From Sphaerolaimus hirsutus (taxonomy: Eukaryota; Nematoda; Chromadorea; Monhysterida; Sphaerolaimidae): a stretch of DNA of 64,000 nucleotides. The notes beneath the pieces are model-generated. The model worked only from the letters and a program-made list of their open reading frames with translations, did no database searches and was not told the origin of the DNA. The stretch covers positions 29,640,997 through 29,704,996 of the forward strand of contig OZ038453.1 in the NCBI GenBank assembly GCA_964036195.1, read 5' to 3'. The stretch's first letter is position 1. Every line of letters starts with the position of its first letter. A program made the position numbers and the translations under genes. Shown piece after piece: positions 57,638-64,000 of this stretch.

Positions 57638-57687
57638 GAAATTAATGCAGATTTTACTATATGCACATCTGGAAACAATTTTAGCTT
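57638..57687 (+). CDS. Possible internal exon
   Basis: CACATTTCCAG| precedes, and |GTAAGTTTTC follows, an open stretch EINADFTICTSGNNFS. An upstream open stretch at about 57222-57304 (after CATGCAG; contains CVSNFPMNFIGTHTGC) would join in phase and give a cysteine-spaced module. No flanking gene was assembled; the sequencing gap at 56670-56869 may hide part. Confidence 0.25.
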
Positions 57688-58087
57688 GTAAGTTTTCACT
57701 TTTAAACCCTGGCACTCTGTAAAAGTGTTTCTGAATTATTCGAATAGTTAACAGATGTTTGACTTTCACTTTTACACACTTCAAAAATTATATTTTGGGT
57801 TATTTTGGCAGGACTTTTGACTGTGAATGAACTGTTGAATGCTTGTAAAGTGTATTGCACCTAAATACGATATTTTCAAGGTTCTTCTTTTGTTGGATTT
57901 GGCATTTGTATGAAATTTGGAAAAGTGGAGGCAATTGCAACACTAGTGAGCATTTTTGAATGTCAATTTAATAGTTTTTTGTCTACCATTAGTGAATAGA
58001 ATTGATTTTCTAACCGTTTTACATTTTCACAATTGAAATTGAATTGTGTAAATCAATTTTCATATCCAATCGTATATAAAGCGTATA

Positions 58088-59196
58088 CCGTATTTCCTCG
58101 AAATACCCCCCCCCCCTCTCGAGACCACTATGAAACAATCACCCCCCCCCCCTTGAAATACCCCCCCCCAAATTGAGTGTAAAGGGAACGTAGATGGCAA
58201 TAACTGTAGTTTGTGTTCTGTGTACTGCAGAACACACGTTAAAACAATGTTGGATTCACGTGAGAACAGTGTTTATACCATCTACGTAGGGTTGGCCGAT
58301 GTTTTTTTTAAACGTTTTTTTTTTTTTAAACGTTTTTTTTTTTTTTTAAACATGACGTCCGAAATCTTTTTTTTTTTAAAAAAACATCGGCCGAAATTTT
58401 TAGTACTAAGCACTAGGTATTTTGCAAAATTTTTGCGCGCAAGCGCGCAATTTCACACACAAATTGACATTGGTGGTTGTTTTCATTGGTTTTGTTGCAT
58501 TTTTAGTATCAAAACATCCATTTCTATGTGCTACCATGGGTGAATAAGCTGACATATGTTGCTGTAATATATAATATTGAGGTAATGTGCTTCCATGTAC
58601 CTCCACAGTGTGTAACTTCACTCCCAAAGTAACAACCTCCTTTTATAACCTTGTTTGATCACCATTCCGTGCCAAACTTTACCTGAAGTCACGAACATTT
58701 GACTATAAGGCGATATACGAACGATATGTCGACGAAAAATGGATATTTTTGACACAAATCACCACTTATAATGCTATCCCATGGCTCCACAGCCATTATA
58801 TGGTCATATTTAACATCACAGAGTATTGCCAGTGTCTGATATACCTATATATGTTGACACTAGGTCATATCTGGGAGCTTTTAAAAAAAAACGTTTTTTT
58901 TTTTTAAAAAACGTTTTTTTTAATAAAAAAAACATCGAGTTAAAAAAAACGTTTTTTTTCCAACCCTACATCTACGTAGTAATATTAGTCTGCAGGAGTC
59001 TATACATGTCAGTTAATGATGCATTTTTCTACCCCAGCGCACATCACAAACAACGATTTTGTACTATGATTTCAAAAAATCTCTTGCGATGTAATAAACC
59101 CCCCCTCGAAATACCCCCCCCCCTCGTTTAACCCCCCCCCCTCTCAGGAGCACTATGAAACAATCACCCCCCGGGGGGTATTTCGAGGAAATACGG
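58088..59196. mobile_element. Family C element with a nested family L hAT-like MITE
   Basis: CCGTATTTCCTCGAAATACC..GAGGAAATACGG with TA flanks. Nested L at 58287-58968. Confidence 0.85.
58287..58968. mobile_element. hAT-like MITE, family L
   Basis: TAGGGTTGGCCGATG..TTTCCAACCCTA with perfect 8-bp TSD CATCTACG; AAACGTTTTTTTT arms. Confidence 0.92.
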
Positions 59197-59230
59197 TATG
59201 TGTAGTTCTTTTTTCGGCGCAACGCACACT

Positions 59231-59345
59231 GGAGGCAGCCCCAGACCGTGTAAAATGCCCTGCGAAATGGCGACTAGGATTTTTGACACTTTGTGTGACG
59301 TTTGACATTTTACAGGGCATTTTACTGGGTCTGGGACTGGCACCC
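59231..59345. mobile_element. Short family A element
   Basis: GGCAGCCCCAGACCGTG..GGGTCTGGGACTGGCACC, then CAG. No exon could be joined across it. Family O-like inverted sequence follows to about 59510. Confidence 0.65.
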
Positions 59346-59691
59346 AGTTGACAGCCCGAAATTTAGAGTTGATAAATCTGTTTTAATCACACTTTTTAAA
59401 AATTTGTTATCTCCATCAACAGTAGTTGACAAACTCCACATTCCAGTAAACTGGAATGTTTTCAAAACAGATTTGTCAGCTTTGCAAATTTGAATTGTCA
59501 ACTAAATTATGTTGGTAGCACCTTTGCGAATTTACCCCAGTTATTGAAAAATGTCTGCGACAAAAAAAAAGGTGTGGCAAATTTTTCATTCACAAAATTT
59601 GTTCACACAGGATGCACCTACTTAATAACACCTAACGCTAAACAATATCACTCCTCAATTAAAAACTAATTATTAAAAAAAATTTCCGGCA

Positions 59692-60669
59692 ATGTTTACC
59701 CATTTCCAATCCCCAAATTCTAATCCCTGTCAGGGCCGGAAAATTTCATTTTTAAAACGCAAATGCCTAACCCCATTATTGCCGCGACGTTCGACTACCA
59801 GCGACAATTTACCTGTGCAAATTAGCTGTGCAAAATCGAATGCAAATTCGTTGCATGCAAAAAGTGTCCGGCAACAATGCGGCGCCATGTTTAAAAGTAG
59901 AACTTTGATGTGGCCGGCGCAGAAAAAAGATTTCCTGGGTTAGTGAAATGTGCATAGTTGTTAAAACGTATTTACGTTTAATCGATTATTACGGATACTC
60001 GAGTACTGCGTAAATACGTTTACGTTTTTCGAGTACTGCGTAAATACGTTAACGTTTCCTCGCTAAAAAATACCGGTACTCACTTGCGTACTTTTTAAAA
60101 GTACGCGAGTACAGAAAACGTATTTTGAGGGGACATAAAATGTTATTTTGCCAAACAGAAAGTGACAAACATAAGATATTTTCATAAGAAATACTTAGCA
60201 GGAGAGAAAAACATTTTTTTGTACATGGACCGGCTGAAAAGTCCCCGGGCAGTGCTCGCCATTCGCGCTAGGGGTAAGCTACGGTCATAAAATTCTAACA
60301 CGTTAATATATGAGGTTTTTTGAGTTTTCACCCAAAATTTCACCCCTCTAGCTCCACCCACTGCGGAACTGTGCGGGTTACAATTTCGGTCATTTTGTAC
60401 TGATGTACAAATGGTGCTCTAGCTCAATGCTGCTTTAAGTTGTGATCATGAAACTTTGGCTAGTGTAAGCCACCAGTGCTGGCAATGTGCCAGCAATCAC
60501 CAACATTAGCTATGATATCATAAGCCCAGTCAATATTGTCATTACTGTCACTACTCTCACTACAGAATTCATCATTAACCACAAAAAGTGGTTGTGCAAC
60601 CGCAACCGCGCATTTTTCCACCGTCCACGGGAATTATTGGAAAATCGACACCTGTACCCTCAAATATCT
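59692..60669 (+). CDS. Candidate first exon plus linked membrane-segment exon
   Basis: Exon 1 (59692-59938) starts at ATG in GGCAATGTTTACC, stays open for 82 codons and ends CCTGG|GTTAGT. It is less AT-rich than its surroundings, which argues for coding. The protein is basic (GRKISFLKRKCLTPLLPRR) with spaced cysteines. Exon 2 (60494-60669) follows AATGTGCCAG and keeps phase. It contains a hydrophobic run (IISPVNIVITVTTL) followed by a basic, histidine-rich stretch (FFHRPRELLENRHLYP), with donor TCT|GTAAAA. The N-terminus could be a mitochondrial targeting sequence. No family recognised; the link between the exons is inferred from phase. Confidence 0.35.
59948..60125. mobile_element. Family D2 copy
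   Basis: TAGTTGTTAAAACGTATTTA..AAGTACGCGAGTACAGAAAA, with a duplicated GTACTGCGTAAATACGTTTA. Confidence 0.65.
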
Positions 60670-60744
60670 GTAAAATACGTTGAATTTAGTGCCCATCTCT
60701 CCATATGTATGTATATTTACGTACATATCAGCGGTTCATGGCAC

Positions 60745-60935
60745 CAGCGCCAACGCCAATAGCGCCATGGTGTGGCGTCTACGAATGGCGCCAGCGCCGT
60801 GGCGCCATTCCGCCACTATACAGGTAAAATTTTAGGGGGGGGGGGGGCTGAGCCCCCCCCCCCCCGTTCGCCGGGCTCCGTAAACAAACAGCCCCCCCCG
60901 CTCAAAAATCCTGGATACGTCCCTGAGTTTACCAT
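60745..60935. repeat. Short E-like GGCGCC block and a poly-G/poly-C foldback
   Basis: AGCGCCATGGTGTGGCG.. then GGGGGGGGCTGAGCCCCCCCC, a near-perfect hairpin. Confidence 0.6.
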
Positions 60936-61370
60936 AATGTGGCGCCTGTCAACTACAGTTGACGCAGATTATAAATTACTCATTCTGGTAAACTCAAATG
61001 TGTTCAGAGCTGATTTATGAGTTTACTAAGTTTTCAAAATTTCGTCAGTAAGCTATTCAGTGTGTGCAGTAATAGTGTAAAGGAATTTTGCACATCCACA
61101 ATTTTTTCTGTCTTGGTGGGAAGTATTCGGGGTATACTTGAATAATCCCCACATTTGAAAAACTCCCTTTGATTCGCTGCATAAGATTTATTTGAGGATT
61201 TTTGTAATCCTGGCAGTATTCAGAGTTGTTAAAAGTACCGAACTTTTTCAAAGTATGCGTGTGTGTAAATTTTTTTTTGTCACCCCCGAGTACAAAAAGC
61301 GTAAGGTAAAAATAATTTACTTTTACTCGCGAGTTGGTAAGTGAGAGTAAAATACTTTTTCCCAGAAAGC
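60936..61370. mobile_element. Family O foldback followed by a partial family D2
   Basis: GTCAACTACAGTTGACG centre at about 60950; CAGAGTTGTTAAAAGTACCG at 61221. Confidence 0.6.
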
Positions 61371-61374
61371 GTCA

Positions 61375-61860
61375 GGGGTATCTTGAATTTCGACCCTCTG
61401 GGTGGTTAGATAGATAGCAAATCGCTCCTCCGGAGGGATAGGTAGCTGAAAATTTTTCTGGGGGGGTTGGGGGGGTTGTGGTGATTCGATATATAGGCTT
61501 TTTCTGGGCATAGAAGGGAGAAAAGGGAGAAAAATCGCTAAAAGTAGGTGTAAAATAGCTCAAAAATGGTATACAAGAGCATTTAGTACTAAAAAAAGCT
61601 GAAAATAGGCAAATAGGAACCAGAACTATGATTTTGGAAGTGAAAATCTATAAAGAGGTATGAAAAATAGTGATTTTGAGCGAAAATTGGGGTAAAGTTT
61701 CTCAAAAATCGCTCCAGATAGGTAGATAGCTGGGCGATCTGGGGCGGGGGGGGGGGGGTTTAGGGGGTAGTAGCCCAAAATTTTGCCCCCGGGATAGATA
61801 GATAGCTGGGCGGTTTGGGGGGGGGGTAACCCCACCCCCCCAACCCCGCCCCCATTCGAG
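61375..61860. repeat. Family V repeat, longer copy
   Basis: Three GGTAGATAG(A)TAG blocks with poly-G tracts; the inverse of 57000-57160 at its left side. Confidence 0.65.
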
Positions 61861-62049
61861 ACCCCTTGAAAGCATAAATGTGAAGAAAAAAAATTTCAGG
61901 AAAGTGTAAATGCATGTGAATTTATCTTTCATGTGAATTCTTTCTGGAAAAAGCATTATTATGAATGAATCTTCTGGAGTCTGGACAACGAAAAAGTGAT
62001 TTCTTTCTATTATTAAGTATTCTTTCTGAAAAACAGGGGTAGCAAATGA

Positions 62050-62217
62050 CAAAAATACTCTTTTTGTACTCTACTCGAATAAATAAATACTTGAGTACTC
62101 TCAAAAAGTATGCGTACAGGCGAGTGCAGACTTTTTCAATGTATACAATTGCGTATTTACTCAGTACTCGAGTATGCGTACTTTTTTGTGTAAAAGTAAA
62201 TACGCATTAACAACTGT
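62050..62217. mobile_element. Family D2 copy
   Basis: TACTCGAATAAATAAATACT..AAGTAAATACGCATTAACAA. Confidence 0.55.
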
Positions 62218-62384
62218 GACATTATTTTGAGTTATACGGATGTGATTTTTAAGTATTTGGTGTTGTAATGTGCAATGATATTCATTAGAAACGTTTATGC
62301 ACATTTATTTATTTATTAACCCATATAGTTTTCAAATTCCATTTTATATGTGAAGAATAATCTGTTGACTTCTGCTCACATACC

Positions 62385-62716
62385 GTATTTGCTTGAATAA
62401 TCCCCCTGGGGGATTATTATTTCGTCAGACTATTTTGAGGGGGGAACTAATCGAGGGGGGGAATTATTCGAGGGGGGGGAATTATTATTTCGTCAACATT
62501 TTCAACCATGTTTCTATCAACTCATTTTATGAAATCTGCTTTATTCACACAAAAACGTGCCATTTTTGTTCAAATTGGGCACAATAAATTGAGCAAATTC
62601 TTTAAGGGGGGATTATTCGAGGGGGGGGGGAATTATTATTTCCTCACTCGTCTTACAGGGGGGGATTATTCGAGGGGGGGAATTATTCAAGGGGGGGTAC
62701 TATTCAAGCAAATACG
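62385..62716. mobile_element. C-like MITE, TATTTGCTT subtype
   Basis: CCGTATTTGCTTGAATAATC..TATTCAAGCAAATACGG with TA flanks. Confidence 0.88.
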
Positions 62717-63109
62717 GTAAATACATGTATTTGTGCAAATGTCATTTCATTTTTTCTTAAAACCTTCACACGACATTTTATTGTCCAATTTGTCACTTAT
62801 TTTCCCATGTACTTTCTCCAAACATCGCGCAATAAAAATGCTCAAGTTTTTTTATTGAATGGAGCTTTGCTGTCCGTGCATAACAAACTGAACACTATAC
62901 AAAGAGCGTTACCGTATTTTGATGAATCAAGTGAAGTGACATGGAAAAGTTTGCACCAGATTTACCTAAAGTGGGGACAGGGTATAGTACTGGGGCAATT
63001 TTATGACACTTCGAAACTTAATCGAAAAAAATGTTCGAGATTCGACATTTTTTTCAACTTTTCGATATTCAATGTTGTATATTCGATGCGATATTTCGTC
63101 CCGTGATGA

Positions 63110-63408
63110 TAAAAAGGGGGTGCACTGATACGCACATCTGCCCGATACGCACATTTGCCCGTTTTTTCACTTGACACTTTTCCAAGTGATTTTCAGATAT
63201 GAGAAAAGTGAAAAAAGTTGCGCAATGACATTAGTGAACTTTTTTCACTTCACTCGTATCTGAAAATCACTTGAAAATGTGTCAAGTGAAAAAAAACAGT
63301 GAAAAATAGCCAATAGGCAAATTCCGGGACTGAGGCGGTCCCGGTCCCGATAAAACAAATTTTTGTTCCCGGTCCCGGCCAGAAAAAATGGTCCCGTTTG
63401 AACCCTAA
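63110..63408. repeat. Inverted TTTTCACTTGACAC block and partial family H end
   Basis: TTTTCACTTGACACTTTTCC pairs with GTGTCAAGTGAAAAA at 63277. 63320-63405 ends GTCCCGTTTGAACCCTA, the right end of a family H element. Confidence 0.7.
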
Positions 63409-63689
63409 TAAATATATATGATTGTGGGCTTATTCAGATTGGATACTGTAGATAAAATCGTAGTGTCTCCGTTCAGTGGAATATGATTGATATTTTTGAA
63501 ATGTGTTTACGGTGTGGTTCATTTTACCAGCTTGTTCTGTGAATTTAGTTCTGAGAAATGTTGAGTTTAATGCAATTTGACTTAGAAATTTTAAAATTTG
63601 ATTGATTGCTCAAAATATGACATTATAGGGATAAAAATGTATAGTACATAGACCAGTTTTTAATTACTACAAAGATTCCACGGCGCTTT

Positions 63690-63847
63690 CCGGCACCCTG
63701 TAAAGTGTCAAGTGTCTTGTAGAAAGTCAATTGATAGAAAATAAAAAGTTTTATTTTTGAACTTTGACACTTTGCATGACACTTGACAAACTTGTTTGAC
63801 ATTTAGCACTTCACTTTACATTCTACAGGGTGCGGGACCGCCCCCAG
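63690..63847 (+). mobile_element. Family A element
   Basis: GGCACCCTGTAAAGTGTC..CTACAGGGTGCGGGACCGCC then CCCAG. The flanking sequence shows no open exon. Confidence 0.65.
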
Positions 63848-63975
63848 TGGATAAATTGTATTTATGAGTTTATAATATGCACAATTTTAAGGCATTTTTC
63901 AAAAATATAGTGCATTATGTATAAAAAAGTGCATTGTTTATGAAAAAAAATTTTGTTTGACCAAAATTGACATAT

Positions 63976-64000
63976 ACTGTATATCCTCGAAAAAGTCCCC
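63976..64000. mobile_element. C-like left end cut by the window edge
   Basis: TACTGTATATCCTCGAAAAA followed by GTCCCC. Confidence 0.6.

Noticed and set aside
62807..63106. 99-codon ORF between repeats
   Set aside because: Part (LLNGALLSVHNKLNT) looks protein-like, but no donor, acceptor or partner exon could be settled; left unannotated.

Overview
The window is repeat-saturated nuclear DNA of a metazoan. It has spliced genes with GT-AG introns, secreted proteins built from CCP (sushi) and PAN-like cysteine modules, a BEL/Pao retroelement fragment, and dozens of non-autonomous DNA transposons (MITEs) with clean target-site duplications (TSDs). There is no bacterial organisation. The species cannot be read from the sequence. 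Introner-type intron gain on this scale is known from several eukaryotic groups, larvacean tunicates among them, so a larvacean-like animal is a guess only.

Long ORFs are almost all repeat-derived. The real genes were found as short exons whose phases join in frame. Best models: a 19-exon secreted CCP/PAN protein (+, 608-21328, 574 aa, poly(A) signal at 21366); a convergent cysteine-rich PAN-like gene (-, 22882-27491); a multi-span membrane protein (+, about 28232-36814); a possible 44-aa membrane microprotein (+, 40202-44276); a 198-aa gene (+, 48437-51797); a small single-span protein (+, 51944-56445); and a first-exon candidate with a linked membrane exon (+, 59692-60669). Several more exons are weaker. 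All models come from reading frames, splice signals and phase only; no transcript was seen.

The main discovery is that many introns are whole transposable elements. Three families with unrelated terminal repeats behave alike. Family A has TIR GTGGCAGTCCC..GGGACTGCCCC, family B GTGCCGGTTCCGC..GCGGAACTGG, and family S GTGCGGAATTTAATTG..AATTTCGCCC. Each interrupts codons, begins GT at its own first bases, and is followed by CAG, usually a copy of the CAG just upstream. Removing GT...CAG restores the protein frame exactly. Family A also sits in coding sequence in the opposite orientation, where exact removal still restores the frame but the ends are not GT-AG.

The rest is nested MITEs. hAT-like families with 8-bp TSDs: D (CAGAGTTG), E (TAGTGATG, GGCGCC arrays), G (TAGGGTGTCAA), H (TAGGGTTCAAA), J (CAGGGTTGGC), L (TAGGGTTGGCC). 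A CACTA-like family F (CACAGCAAAAAA) has 3-bp TSDs. C and K families (CCGTATTTCCTCG / CCGTATTTCTTC) have TA TSDs. I, M, N, O, P, Q and foldback families also occur. Two E elements lie inside coding exons. A 200-base run of N is at 56670-56869.
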